Assembly: GCF_000801295.1 (NCBI RefSeq)
Contig: NZ_AP012978.1
Span: forward strand, 1,984,001-2,048,000
DNA from: an endosymbiont of unidentified scaly snail isolate Monju
GTDB lineage: Bacteria > Pseudomonadota > Gammaproteobacteria > Chromatiales > Chromatiaceae
Length of the DNA: 64,000 nucleotides
Direction of reading: 5' to 3'
This document shows, piece after piece, positions 18,880 to 27,098 of this stretch (positions are counted from its first letter, which is position 1; every line of letters starts with the position of its first letter). A program made the translations under genes and the position numbers. The notes below the pieces were generated by a model, which saw only the letters and a list, made by a program, of their open reading frames with translations, ran no database searches and was not told the origin of the DNA.

Positions 18880-19626
18880 TCAGTCGGTCGGCCCGCCCTC
18901 GCAGACGCGCCGGAATTCGTCGAGCAGTGCCTGCTCCTCGTCATCGAGCGGCCGGCCTTCCAGCAGCTCGGGGCGCCGCAGCCAGGTTCGGCCCAGCGCC
19001 TGCTGCAACCGCCAGCGGCGGATGCGCTCGTGGTCACCGGAGAGCAGCACCTCCGGCACCCGCCGGCCGAGGATCTCCTCGGGCCGCGTATAGTGCGGGC
19101 AGTCCAGCAAGCCCTCGGAGAACGAGTCCTGCTGCGCCGAATCCGCATGTCCCAGCGCCCCCGGCAGCAGACGGATGACCGCATCGATCATCACCATCGC
19201 CGGCAGCTCGCCACCGGACAGGACATAGTCGCCGATCGACCATTCCTCGTCCACGCAGGCCTCGACGATGCGCTCGTCGATGCCCTCGTAGCGGCCAGCG
19301 AGCAGGATCAGCCCCGGACGCTGCGCCAGCGCGCGTGCCGCCGGCTGGTCGAAGCGCCGCCCCTGCGGGCTGAGGTACAGCACCGGGCTGTCCGGTGCCT
19401 GTGCCCGCGCCGCCTCGATGGCGGCCAGCAGTGGCTCGACCTTCATCACCATGCCCGGCCCGCCGCCATAGGGACGGTCGTCCACGGTGCGGTGGACATC
19501 GTGCGTGTAGTTACGCGGGTTCCACAGCACCAGTTCGGCCAGGCCCTGTTCCAGGGCGCGCCCAGGGATGCCCGCGCGCAGCGCCTCGAACATTTCAGGG
19601 AACAGGGTGACGACATCGAAGCGCAT
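18880..19626 (-). CDS. trmD: tRNA (guanine-37-N1)-methyltransferase
   Basis: The SPOUT-fold enzyme that methylates G37 of tRNAs reading CNN/UNN-type codons, preventing +1 frameshifting. The 248 residues begin [20 protein letters not shown]. Seen are [10 protein letters not shown], the knot loop [31 protein letters not shown] (AdoMet site), [20 protein letters not shown] and the C-terminal [21 protein letters not shown]. It is 13 bp downstream of rimM, so translation is probably coupled. Intact. Confidence 0.98.
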   Translation of the reverse strand: MRFDVVTLFPEMFEALRAGIPGRALEQGLAELVLWNPRNYTHDVHRTVDDRPYGGGPGMVMKVEPLLAAIEAARAQAPDSPVLYLSPQGRRFDQPAARALAQRPGLILLAGRYEGIDERIVEACVDEEWSIGDYVLSGGELPAMVMIDAVIRLLPGALGHADSAQQDSFSEGLLDCPHYTRPEEILGRRVPEVLLSGDHERIRRWRLQQALGRTWLRRPELLEGRPLDDEEQALLDEFRRVCEGGPTD

Positions 19627-19639
19627 CGCTGTTCCCTTC

Positions 19640-20188
19640 TCAGAAATCCGGATCCCAGTCCACCCGCATGCGGCCGGCCTCGAGATCCACCTCGCGCACT
19701 ACCTGTTCCCAGAGGAAGGGGATCAGGCGTTCGCGTTCACCCCGGACCACCATCACGTCGTTGGCACCGGTCTCGAACAGGTGATCCACCCGCCCCAGAT
19801 CGACCCCGTCCAGGGTCTCGACCCGCAGTCCTTGCAGATCGGTCCAGTAGTAGTCGCCGGGCGCCTCCAGCTCGGGCAGCTGATCGCGAGTAATGGCGAT
19901 CTGTGCGCCGACCAGGGCTTCGGCCGCGTCGCGGTCGTTGCAGCCCTTGAGCTTGAGCACCACGGCCTTGCCCTGGCGCCGCCCGGAAGCCAGCTTCCAG
20001 CGTTGCCAGCCATCGCCCCGATCCAGGTACAGGTGACCATAGCGGGCGATGTTCTCGCGGGGCGCGGTGTCGGAATGGACCTTGATCCACCCCTGCAACC
20101 CGTACGCCCCGGTAACGCGACCGAGGGTGACGAGTGGTTTCCCGTCACCCCCGACGATCTTCCTGCCGTGTTCGTCCGATGCGTTCAC
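19640..20188 (-). CDS. rimM: Ribosome maturation factor RimM
   Basis: Assists 30S head assembly by binding S19. The 182-residue protein has an N-terminal RimM barrel ([20 protein letters not shown]), the Asp/Ala-rich link [20 protein letters not shown], and the PRC-like C-terminal barrel ([40 protein letters not shown]). The start taken is GTG 20188 with a weak upstream GGTGGG; the initial 15 residues are variable, so the true start could lie slightly downstream. It lies between rpsP and trmD as expected. Confidence 0.95.
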   Translation of the reverse strand: MNASDEHGRKIVGGDGKPLVTLGRVTGAYGLQGWIKVHSDTAPRENIARYGHLYLDRGDGWQRWKLASGRRQGKAVVLKLKGCNDRDAAEALVGAQIAITRDQLPELEAPGDYYWTDLQGLRVETLDGVDLGRVDHLFETGANDVMVVRGERERLIPFLWEQVVREVDLEAGRMRVDWDPDF

Positions 20189-20220
20189 GATCGGCGCGAA
20201 CCCACCGACATCGCGGCGTA

Positions 20221-20481
20221 TCAGGCGGCAGCCTGGGTGTCCTTGCGATAGGACTCGACCAGCTTGCGCGCGCGGTCGGTGAGCTGGGCGCCAACGGACA
20301 CCCAGTAGTCCACGCGTTCCAGGTCGATGCGCAGGGCCTCTTCACCCTCGACCGCGATCGGGTTGAAGAAACCCAGGCGCTCGATGTAGCGGCCACCGCG
20401 GGCACGACGCGAATCGGCGGCCACGATGTGGTAGAAAGGACGCTTCTTGGCGCCGGTTCTGGCAAGACGAATCGAAACCAT
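20221..20481 (-). CDS. rpsP: 30S ribosomal protein S16
   Basis: An 86-residue small-subunit protein: [40 protein letters not shown], and a C-terminal [16 protein letters not shown]. First gene of the operon; the promoter should be in the 121 bp shared with the divergent DUF2452 gene. Intact. Confidence 0.98.
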   Translation of the reverse strand: MVSIRLARTGAKKRPFYHIVAADSRRARGGRYIERLGFFNPIAVEGEEALRIDLERVDYWVSVGAQLTDRARKLVESYRKDTQAAA

Positions 20482-20602
20482 GTCTGTTATCTGCCTGTAG
20501 GTTCGTTACCATTTCCGGGCCACCACCGGACACAAGCCAGATGGCCCCCGAAGGAAACCGGGCATTTTACGCATATTTGCGGTTTTGTGAAGTACCGATT
20601 AC

Positions 20603-21045
20603 ATGAACGACGACCGAGAGCAGCATCCCGATCCCATTCACCGCGGCGAGGCGCGCAGCAGCCCCTACCCGGTGAGCCGACTGGCCCCGGCCTTCGGCCT
20701 GGTGGACCTGGCTGCCGAGCTGGAGCGCGCCGACCAGGCCATCGCCGGCCAGACCAATGCCCAGCTGGAACTGATCGCCGAGCAGATTCGCCACTTGCAG
20801 GCCCAGGCGCGGCAGATCCTGGAGAAGGCGCACCAGGATCTGGAACTGCACAAGGCCCGCTGCACCTTCGCCAAGCGCCCCGGCCAGATCTACCATCTGT
20901 ATCGCACGGCCTCGGGTGAATTGCAGTTCTCGCTGCTCTCGCCGGCCGACTGGGGCGGCCGGCCGCCACACGACTATCAGGGCGCCTGGCGGTGGAGCCC
21001 GACCAGCGCTGGACGCGCATGGACAGTCCCGCTCAGGCGGACTGA
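20603..21045 (+). pseudogene. DUF2452-family protein with a one-base frameshift near the C-terminus
   Basis: The frame from ATG 20603 encodes a conserved cytoplasmic protein of unknown function: SSPYPVSRLAPAFGLVDLAA, a coiled coil (QLELIAEQIRHLQAQARQIL), then HKARCTFAKRPGQIYHLYR, ELQFSLLSPADWGGRPPHDY and QGAWR. After QGAWR, at about 20990, the expected continuation (VEPDQRWTRM) is found only one base out of frame, reaching a stop at 21043-21045; the uncorrected frame runs on nonsensically to 21088. One G seems to be missing from GCGGTGG. The lesion alters only the last 18 or so residues, so some function could survive. Confidence 0.8.
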
Positions 21046-21263
21046 TCGCGTTCGAAGCGACGACGGATCAGCACCGCCTGGTCGCTGATCTGATCGGAAA
21101 CCACCTCCAGCTCCGCGCGCACGGCCTCGGCAATGGCCGCCTCGATGTCTCGCTCCAGCTGCTTGCGGTGCTCACCGACCAGACGGGCACGCAGGGCCGG
21201 CTCGAGTCGGTCGAAAAACACCGCCACCACCGCGGCCGCCCGTTCAGCATGCCGTTTACCCAT
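21033..21263 (-). CDS. Small charged helical protein, unknown function
   Basis: A 76-residue predicted all-helical protein: MGKRHAERAAAVVAVFFDRL, then ALRARLVGEHRKQLERDIEA and a C-terminal LEVVSDQISDQAVLIRRRFE. The start ATG 21263 follows GGGAACGAC. High Arg/Glu/Ala content and absence of a signal peptide suggest a cytoplasmic protein. No family recognised. It converges with the DUF2452 gene and overlaps its restored 3' end by 13 bp. Confidence 0.55.
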   Translation of the reverse strand: MGKRHAERAAAVVAVFFDRLEPALRARLVGEHRKQLERDIEAAIAEAVRAELEVVSDQISDQAVLIRRRFERDQSA

Positions 21264-21345
21264 GTCGTTCCCGAGTCGTCCCGCTTGCCCGCCCAGTATG
21301 CCGCTGCATCGACCGGACGACCTTGACGGGCATCAACGCCAGGAT

Positions 21346-22077
21346 TCAGCGTTCGAAAGCCAGGTGCAGCTCGATGCGCCGATTGCGCCGATAGGCAGCA
21401 CGGTTCCTGCGCTCGTCCAGCGGGCGGGTAGCGGCCAGCGCCACCCCTTCCAGGCGTCTCTCCGGCAGGCCGTTATGCACCAGATAACGTACCACCTCGG
21501 TGGCACGCGCGGCAGACAGCTCCCAGTTGGTGGGAAATTCCCGGTTACTGCGCAACGGGCGCCGGTCGGTATGCCCCTCCACGCGCAGGCGCCAGGGCAG
21601 TGCCGCCGGCAACTCACCGGCCAGCTCGCGCAGGGCACGGGCCAGGGGTTGCAGGCGCGATTCGCCCTCGGCGCCGAGCTGGGCACGCGAGAACACGAAC
21701 ACCAGGTCGGCCGGCACGACGACGCGATCGCCGCGGATCTCGTATACCGGCGAGAGGGGCAGGCGCTCGCCCAGGGCGGCAAAGAAACGCCGTCGCAGGC
21801 GTTCCTGCTCATCCGGATCCTTACCCTGCCGGGCCGCCAACTGCTTCTCGAGACGGTCGATCTCCTCGGACTGGCGACGATTGCGCGCCTCGGCCTCGGC
21901 CAGTGCCTTCTCGAGCTGGCGGACACGTTCGCTCACCTGAGAGACGAATTCGCGCAGCCGGGCAAGCTGATCGCGCTCCTGCTCCAGCGCCGCATCGGCG
22001 GCCCGCGCCGAGGCCCACCACAAGCCCACCAGGATGAGCGAAACAGCTACCGCCAGGGAGCGCATCAGTCGTTCCAT
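21346..22077 (-). CDS. OmpA/MotB-like envelope protein
   Basis: A 243-residue protein with an N-terminal membrane helix or uncleaved signal (MRSLAVAVSLILVGLWWASA), a coiled coil (residues about 30-85, ending DEQERLRRRF) and a C-terminal OmpA-like peptidoglycan-binding domain: LPWRLRVEGHTDRRPLRSNR, NWELSAARATEVVRYLVHNG and the final RNRAAYRRNRRIELHLAFER. The layout matches MotB-like proteins without the MotB plug and proton-channel Asp. Start ATG 22077 follows GAGGGGG. It begins 10 bp after ffh and is probably in its operon. Likely tethers an inner-membrane complex to the cell wall. Confidence 0.85.
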   Translation of the reverse strand: MERLMRSLAVAVSLILVGLWWASARAADAALEQERDQLARLREFVSQVSERVRQLEKALAEAEARNRRQSEEIDRLEKQLAARQGKDPDEQERLRRRFFAALGERLPLSPVYEIRGDRVVVPADLVFVFSRAQLGAEGESRLQPLARALRELAGELPAALPWRLRVEGHTDRRPLRSNREFPTNWELSAARATEVVRYLVHNGLPERRLEGVALAATRPLDERRNRAAYRRNRRIELHLAFER

Positions 22078-22087
22078 TTCCGCCCCC

Positions 22088-23461
22088 TCAGAACGGCAGC
22101 CCCCCGCCCGGCGGCATGCCGGGGAAGCGCCCCTTCATGCCGCGCATCATCTTTTCCAGCCCACCCCCCTTCATCTTCTTCATCATCTTCTGCATCTGGG
22201 TGAACTGCTTGAGCAGCTTGTTCACGTCCTGCACCTGCACACCGGCGCCGCGCGCAATGCGCTTCTTGCGTGAACCCTTGATGACACCAGGGAACTCGCG
22301 CTCTTGCGGGGTCATGGAGTTGACGATGGCAATCATGCGCCGGGTCTCGCGATCGCCCATCTGCGCCTTCACCGCATCGGGCACCTTGTTCATGCCAGGC
22401 AGCTTGTCCATCAGGCTGGAGATGCCGCCCATGGCCTGCATCTGTTCCATCTGTTCCTTGAAATCGGTCAGCGTGAAGCCCTGTCCCTTCTGCAGCTTGC
22501 GCGCCAGCTTCTCGGCCTTCTTCTGGTCGATCTTCTGCGTGACTTCCTCGACCAGCGAGAGCACGTCGCCCATGCCGAGAATACGGGAAGCCACCCGGTC
22601 GGGATGGAAAGGTTCGAGCGCGTCGGTCTTCTCGCCCACCCCGAGGAACTTGATCGGCTTGCCTGTGATCTGTCGGATCGACAGCGCCGCACCGCCGCGT
22701 GCGTCACCATCGGTCTTGGTGAGAATGACGCCGGTCAGCGGCAGCGCCTGGTCGAAGGCGCGCGCGGTAGTGGCCGCGTCCTGACCCGTCATGGCATCGA
22801 CCACGAACAGGGTCTCGACGGGGTTCACCGCAGCATGCAGCTCACGGATCTCGTCCATCATCTGCTCGTCGACGTGCAGGCGACCGGCGGTATCGACCAG
22901 CAGCACGTCGAAGAAGCCCTTGCGTGCCGCATCGATCGCGGCCCGGGCAATGGCGACAGGCTTCTGCATGGCATTCGACGGGAAAAACTCCACGCCCACA
23001 TCGGCGGCCAGGGTCTTGAGCTGCTCGATCGCCGCCGGGCGGTACACGTCGCAACTGACCACCATGACCTTCTTCTTCTCGCGCTCCTTGAGCATACACC
23101 CCAGCTTGGCCACGCTGGTGGTCTTGCCCGAACCCTGCAGGCCCGCGACCATTACCACCGCCGGCGGCTGCACGGCCAGGTTGAGCCCCTCATTGGCCTC
23201 GCCCATGACCGAGACCAGTTCGTCGTGCACGATCTTGACCAGCGCCTGGCCAGGCGTGAGGCTCTTCGTCACCTCCTCGCCCAGGGCCTTCTCGCGCACC
23301 TGGTCGACAAAGGTCTTGACCACCGGCAGGGCGACATCGGCCTCGAGCAGGGCCATGCGCACCTCGCGCAGGGTGTCCTTGATATTGGTCTCGGTGATGC
23401 GGCCCTGGCCGCGCACTTTCTGCAACACTTCGCCGAGACGGTCGGAGAGGTTCTTGAACAT
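22088..23461 (-). CDS. ffh: Signal recognition particle GTPase Ffh (SRP54)
   Basis: Binds signal peptides of nascent membrane proteins with 4.5S RNA and targets them to FtsY. The 457 residues start MFKNLSDRLGEVLQKVRGQG (N domain); G domain motifs are GLQGSGKTTSVAKLG, DTAGRLHVDEQMMDEIREL and TKTDGDARGGAALSI; the M domain is methionine-rich (QKMMKKMKGGGLEKMMRGMK). The start ATG 23461 is taken because the family begins here; the frame extends to 23497 with no support. Divergent from ypjD (120 bp between starts), the usual gammaproteobacterial pairing. Confidence 0.97.
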   Translation of the reverse strand: MFKNLSDRLGEVLQKVRGQGRITETNIKDTLREVRMALLEADVALPVVKTFVDQVREKALGEEVTKSLTPGQALVKIVHDELVSVMGEANEGLNLAVQPPAVVMVAGLQGSGKTTSVAKLGCMLKEREKKKVMVVSCDVYRPAAIEQLKTLAADVGVEFFPSNAMQKPVAIARAAIDAARKGFFDVLLVDTAGRLHVDEQMMDEIRELHAAVNPVETLFVVDAMTGQDAATTARAFDQALPLTGVILTKTDGDARGGAALSIRQITGKPIKFLGVGEKTDALEPFHPDRVASRILGMGDVLSLVEEVTQKIDQKKAEKLARKLQKGQGFTLTDFKEQMEQMQAMGGISSLMDKLPGMNKVPDAVKAQMGDRETRRMIAIVNSMTPQEREFPGVIKGSRKKRIARGAGVQVQDVNKLLKQFTQMQKMMKKMKGGGLEKMMRGMKGRFPGMPPGGGLPF

Positions 23462-23580
23462 GGGTGCCTGTCTGTCGGATAGGGAAACCAGTCCCAATTA
23501 TAAGGACTCGCCCCCCGGCCTGCGCGAAAAACCGGCCCACGGATGCAGCCCTGCCGCCGCTATGCGATTATCATGTCACC

Positions 23581-24411
23581 ATGAACATCACCCTGCTGAC
23601 CTATCCGGCCGCCGCCCTGTACCTGCTGACCGCCGTGCTGACCGCCGTGCTGACCGCCGTGCTGATCGCCGCGCGCCTGTTCGGCGGGCGCGACGCCCGT
23701 GATCGGCGCCCGCTGGTGCTGGGACTGGGGTTCATGGCACTGGCCCTGCACGGCGCCGTGCTCTACAGCGAGCTGGTGACCGAGGCCGGCATCAACCTCG
23801 GCTTCTTCAATGCCGCCTCGCTCACCGCCTGGATGATCGCCGCCCTGCTGCTGGTCTCGGCGCTGGGCAAACCAGTGGAGATGCTGGGACTCGCAGTATT
23901 CCCCCTGGCCGCGCTCACCATGCTGCTGGACCTGCACAATCCGGGACATCATCTCCTGGACAACAAGGCCGACTGGACCCTGGGGGTACACGTCACCGTC
24001 AGCATCCTCGCCTACGCCATGCTCACCCTGGCCACCATCCAGGCCCTGCTGCTGGCAGTCCAGGACAATCACCTGCGTTCGCATCATCCCGGCGGTTTCA
24101 TCCGTGCCCTGCCGCCCCTGCAGACCATGGAGGCCCTGCTGTTCGAGATGATCGGCCTGGGCTTCGTGCTGCTCAGCCTGTCGTTGCTCAGCGGCTTCTT
24201 CTACCTGGAAGACATGTTCGCCCAGCACGTGGCACACAAGACCCTGCTGTCACTGATCGCCTGGATGGTGTTCGGCGCATTGCTGTGGGGCCGTTATCGC
24301 TTCGGCTGGCGCGGCACCACCGCCATCCGCTGGACGCTGACCGGCTTCGTGGTGCTGATGCTGGCCTACTTCGGCAGCAAGGCCGTGCTCGAACTGGTGC
24401 TGCACCGATGA
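23581..24411 (+). CDS. ypjD: Inner-membrane CcsA-like protein YpjD
   Basis: A 276-residue protein with eight or so membrane helices and the cytochrome-c assembly (CcsA/CcmC) core. ATG 23581 is preferred over the longer frame because the first helix begins immediately. Visible are WTLGVHVTVSILAYAMLTLA, the His-containing GVHV and AQHVAHKTLLSLIAW (haem-ligand-type histidines), and LSLLSGFFYLEDMF. YpjD is conserved beside ffh; a cytochrome-c biogenesis role is inferred from the domain only. Residues LTAV repeat three times because of a 12-bp tandem repeat near the start. Confidence 0.9.
   Translation: MNITLLTYPAAALYLLTAVLTAVLTAVLIAARLFGGRDARDRRPLVLGLGFMALALHGAVLYSELVTEAGINLGFFNAASLTAWMIAALLLVSALGKPVEMLGLAVFPLAALTMLLDLHNPGHHLLDNKADWTLGVHVTVSILAYAMLTLATIQALLLAVQDNHLRSHHPGGFIRALPPLQTMEALLFEMIGLGFVLLSLSLLSGFFYLEDMFAQHVAHKTLLSLIAWMVFGALLWGRYRFGWRGTTAIRWTLTGFVVLMLAYFGSKAVLELVLHR
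23625..23672 (+). repeat. 12-bp tandem repeat inside ypjD
   Basis: GCTGACCGCCGT occurs three times in a row and a fourth copy differs at two positions. It encodes LTAV repeated within the first membrane helix. The unit is a multiple of three, so copy-number change would lengthen or shorten the helix without a frameshift. Confidence 0.8.
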
Positions 24412-24752
24412 ACGCGGAAGATGACACTCCCGCCTGCCCCCTGCCCAAGCCGCCCGACTTCGCTAGCGTCGAGCGACTGAGCCTGCACCCCGATCCCGCA
24501 CCCGCCGACTACCGCGAGGCGATGCGGCTGGCCGATGCCGAGGCGCGCGCCCGTTTCGGCGAGGACTGGATGCTGTTGTCCTGGTACGACCGTGACCGCG
24601 ATTTCGAATCACCGCAGCACGCCAGTGAATGCCACGCGGACAGCGCGATACCCGGCTACGTGGACTACGGCCTGAACCACGGGGCACGTCTGATGGTGGA
24701 TATCGGCGACGGGCGCTTCGTGTTCTTCTACCGGCCCGTGGAACTGGACTGA
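24408..24752 (+). CDS. Small conserved protein (AF1514/DUF5619-like)
   Basis: A 114-residue protein starting MNAEDDTPACPLPKPPDFAS, its ATG overlapping the ypjD stop as ATGA, so it is translationally coupled. The conserved-looking core is AMRLADAEARARFGEDWMLL, SWYDRDRDFESPQHASECH and NHGARLMVDIGDGRFVFFYR. This resembles small proteins classed as AF1514/DUF5619, of unknown biochemistry; the assignment is from memory. No signal peptide or membrane helix. It converges with fliT. Confidence 0.7.
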   Translation: MNAEDDTPACPLPKPPDFASVERLSLHPDPAPADYREAMRLADAEARARFGEDWMLLSWYDRDRDFESPQHASECHADSAIPGYVDYGLNHGARLMVDIGDGRFVFFYRPVELD

Positions 24753-24759
24753 GTGCGGA

Positions 24760-25068
24760 TCAGGCGCTTGCCCGGTAGGCACGAGTGCCACGGCGCCCCT
24801 TGTGCAGCTGACCGAGTTCCTCGCCCACCTCGTCGCGGATGCGCATCGAGGCCTCGAGCAGGACCTTGTCCAGGTCCAGGATCTCGCGCACCCGCTCGGC
24901 CAGTGACTCGGTCAGCGGCTCGCGGGTGGCGAACGCCTGTTCCAGCAGGCTGCGACGCCGGGCCTCCAGTTCGACCACCGCCTGCCACTCCTGGCAGGCA
25001 GCCAGCTCCAGCATGCGATGGGTGTACCGCAGCGCCTCTTCGAGCAAGGCTTCCCGATCGTTCATCAT
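24760..25068 (-). CDS. fliT: Flagellar export chaperone FliT-like protein
   Basis: A 102-residue all-helical protein (MMNDREALLEEALRYTHRML, ELAACQEWQAVVELEARRRS, LLEQAF, then a C-terminal helical part with ILDLDKVLLEASMRIRDEV) with FliT's length and the pattern of a helix containing EW and a following E..R..LL. Its start ATG overlaps the fliS stop (ATGATG/TGA). FliT is the chaperone for FliD and a brake on FlhDC in enterics; identity here rests mainly on synteny with fliD-fliS, since FliT sequences diverge rapidly. Confidence 0.82.
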   Translation of the reverse strand: MMNDREALLEEALRYTHRMLELAACQEWQAVVELEARRRSLLEQAFATREPLTESLAERVREILDLDKVLLEASMRIRDEVGEELGQLHKGRRGTRAYRASA

Positions 25069-25490
25069 CCATTGGCCTCCACGGCCGGCCGGCCCAGGCG
25101 GATGTGCTCGGGCATGGCGTCCCAGGCACCCTTGATCTCCAGCATCAGGCCGATTACCTCGTCCATGATGGCAACATCGTTGGCCACGTTGGCATCCACC
25201 AGGCGTTGCAACATATAGCTGTAGAGATCGTCGAGATTGGCCGCGATCTCGCCACCACGCTCGGGATCGAGGCTGGCGCGCAGCCCGTTGATGATACTGG
25301 TCGCCCAGGTGATCTGGGCGCTCTTGCCTTCCAGGTCGTTGCGCTGAATGCAACCCTTGGCAGTGGCCATCTTGTCCAGCGCACCCTCCATGAGCATCTG
25401 CACCAGGCGATGCGGACTGGCGTACTCACCCTCGGACTGTGCTGCCACCTTGCCGTACTGGGAGAGCGCGCGCTTTTTGCCATAGGTCAT
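25065..25490 (-). CDS. fliS: Flagellar export chaperone FliS
   Basis: A 141-residue cytoplasmic helical protein that binds flagellin and prevents early polymerisation. Seen are YGKVAAQSEGEYASPHRLVQ, MLMEGALDKMATAKGCIQRN (the L-x-x-G-A family hallmark) and WATSIINGLRASLDPERGGE with IAANLDDLYSYMLQRLVDAN. ATG 25490 is preferred over the TTG at 25508. It is 115 bp downstream of fliD and overlaps fliT. Confidence 0.93.
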   Translation of the reverse strand: MTYGKKRALSQYGKVAAQSEGEYASPHRLVQMLMEGALDKMATAKGCIQRNDLEGKSAQITWATSIINGLRASLDPERGGEIAANLDDLYSYMLQRLVDANVANDVAIMDEVIGLMLEIKGAWDAMPEHIRLGRPAVEANG

Positions 25491-25605
25491 CTTCGAGAGG
25501 CTCCGCAAGAGGTTGTTATTGCTGCTCTTGAGATCGGCAAATCAGAGGGAAACTTTAAGCCTTGAAGGCATGAATCCAGAGGAAAGAGAGGCACGCGAAG
25601 CGCGA

Positions 25606-26955
25606 TCAACGCGTGGGAGGATTCAGACGCGCAGCAAGGAAATCGCCGGTGGAACGCAGGCTGCCTACCAAGGCATCCAGCGAGGCAAGCTGGGAGCGCA
25701 GGGCCTTCTCGCGCAATTGCAATCGCCATTCGTAGTTGGACTGGCGGGCCTGCAAGGTATCGATCTGATCGTTGAGCGAACCGACCCGCAATTTAAGCAA
25801 TCCGTTGCCGGCATCGAGCAACCCGGTGGCCACCGCGTCGAAACGTACCGCATAGCCATTGGTGGTATCGGTAAAGATGGCAGCCACGTTGTCGAAATCG
25901 GCGTCCAATGCAGCTTGAAAGACTGTCTCGTCAAGTTCCAGCTCGCCGGTCTTGGCATTGGTGCGGATGCCCAGCTCGGTGAGCGAGGCATTGCCGCCGT
26001 TCAATCCGGTCACCGGGGTATTCACCACTGAACGGAACTGGCTGAGGATGCGGCGCAGACCGCTGTCGTTGCCCAGGGCGCCGGCCTTCAGTTCCTCCAC
26101 CTTCTTGACCACTGCGTTGTAGGCATCCACGAAGCTTTTGGCTGAGGACAGGATCGTGGCGGTATCACGTCCGACATCGAGCGTGGCCGAACCCGTACCC
26201 TTCAATTCGAACGTCAGCCCATCGACCACGCCAGTGACCTTGTTGCTGGCACTGATGACTGCGTAACCGTCCACGGTAAAGGCCGCGTCGAGCTGGGTCA
26301 GGTCGGTCAGCGTCGCCCCGCTGGCGTCCTGGTTGAGCGTCGAAAAACCGAAGGTGCTCGCACTCAGGCTGCCGCCGTAGCTCAGCTGCACCCGCTTGGC
26401 GTAACCGGAGTCGTTGGCGCTGAGCACCAGGTGCTGGTTGCCGCCGCCTACGTTGATCAGGGTGGCGGTGACGCCCGGGTTGTCAGCGGCGTTGTTGATG
26501 GCATCACGAATATCGGCCAGCGTGCTGGCGGTGGACAGATCGATGGTGCTGCTCGCACCGTCGACCGTCAGGGTCAGGCTGTCACCCACGTTGCCGCCAA
26601 AGGTGGCGGTATCTGCAAAGGCTGCCGAACCGAGCTTGTGGTGCTGGGCGATGCGCTGCACCACGATCTCGTAGCTACCCGTCGCGGCATTCACATCGGC
26701 CGTGGCGGCCATGACGGTATCGTCGCTCGAGTTCGCAGTGAACACCTTGAACTTGTCAGCGGAACCCAGTGCCTGCATCGCGTCCTGGAACGACGAAATG
26801 CTGCTCTTCAGGGCACCGTAGGCACTGATCTGCGCCTGGACCTGCGATTCCTTGCGTTGCAGCGCGTAGAGCGGCTGGCGCTCGATGGACATCAACTGGC
26901 TGACAATGTTCTCGATATCCAGCCCGGAACCGACACCCGCCGCTGTAATTGGCAT
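25606..26955 (-). CDS. fliD: Flagellar filament cap protein FliD (HAP2)
   Basis: The cap at the filament tip that guides flagellin polymerisation. The 449 residues start with the conserved MPITAAGVGSGLDIENIVSQ, LMSIERQPLYALQRKESQVQ (FliD N-terminal helix bundle), a Thr/Ser/Asn/Gly-rich variable middle, and the C-terminal coiled coil ending QLREKALRSQLASLDALVGS. No lesion seen. Order flaG-fliD-fliS-fliT is standard, but upstream only a flaG stump remains and no flagellin gene is in the window. Confidence 0.95.
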   Translation of the reverse strand: MPITAAGVGSGLDIENIVSQLMSIERQPLYALQRKESQVQAQISAYGALKSSISSFQDAMQALGSADKFKVFTANSSDDTVMAATADVNAATGSYEIVVQRIAQHHKLGSAAFADTATFGGNVGDSLTLTVDGASSTIDLSTASTLADIRDAINNAADNPGVTATLINVGGGNQHLVLSANDSGYAKRVQLSYGGSLSASTFGFSTLNQDASGATLTDLTQLDAAFTVDGYAVISASNKVTGVVDGLTFELKGTGSATLDVGRDTATILSSAKSFVDAYNAVVKKVEELKAGALGNDSGLRRILSQFRSVVNTPVTGLNGGNASLTELGIRTNAKTGELELDETVFQAALDADFDNVAAIFTDTTNGYAVRFDAVATGLLDAGNGLLKLRVGSLNDQIDTLQARQSNYEWRLQLREKALRSQLASLDALVGSLRSTGDFLAARLNPPTR

Positions 26956-26970
26956 CTCAAGCCTCCGTGT

Positions 26971-27081
26971 TCAGACCGCACCCTGGAACAATAGCCCGGA
27001 CGCCTCTTCCAGGCGCCGCCGCAGACGCATGATCTCCTCGGACGGGATCTGCCGAACGATTTCGTGAGTCTCGCTGTTCAT
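26971..27081 (-). pseudogene. flaG: flaG 3' remnant (C-terminal 36 codons)
   Basis: The frame from ATG 27081 encodes MNSETHEIVRQIPSEEIMRL and ends RRRLEEASGLLFQGAV, matching the C-terminal signature of FlaG (E-x-x-E-I-V/I-R-Q-I-P-x-E-E plus GLLF). FlaG is normally about 110-130 residues, but the opposite-strand GGDEF/EAL gene begins at 27099, leaving no room for the N-terminal part. It lies 15 bp upstream of fliD, its usual place. Either a stump left by a rearrangement whose breakpoint is near 27082-27099, or a short expressed peptide; the former is more likely. Confidence 0.72.
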
Positions 27082-27098
27082 ACCGTCACCGGATTCCC

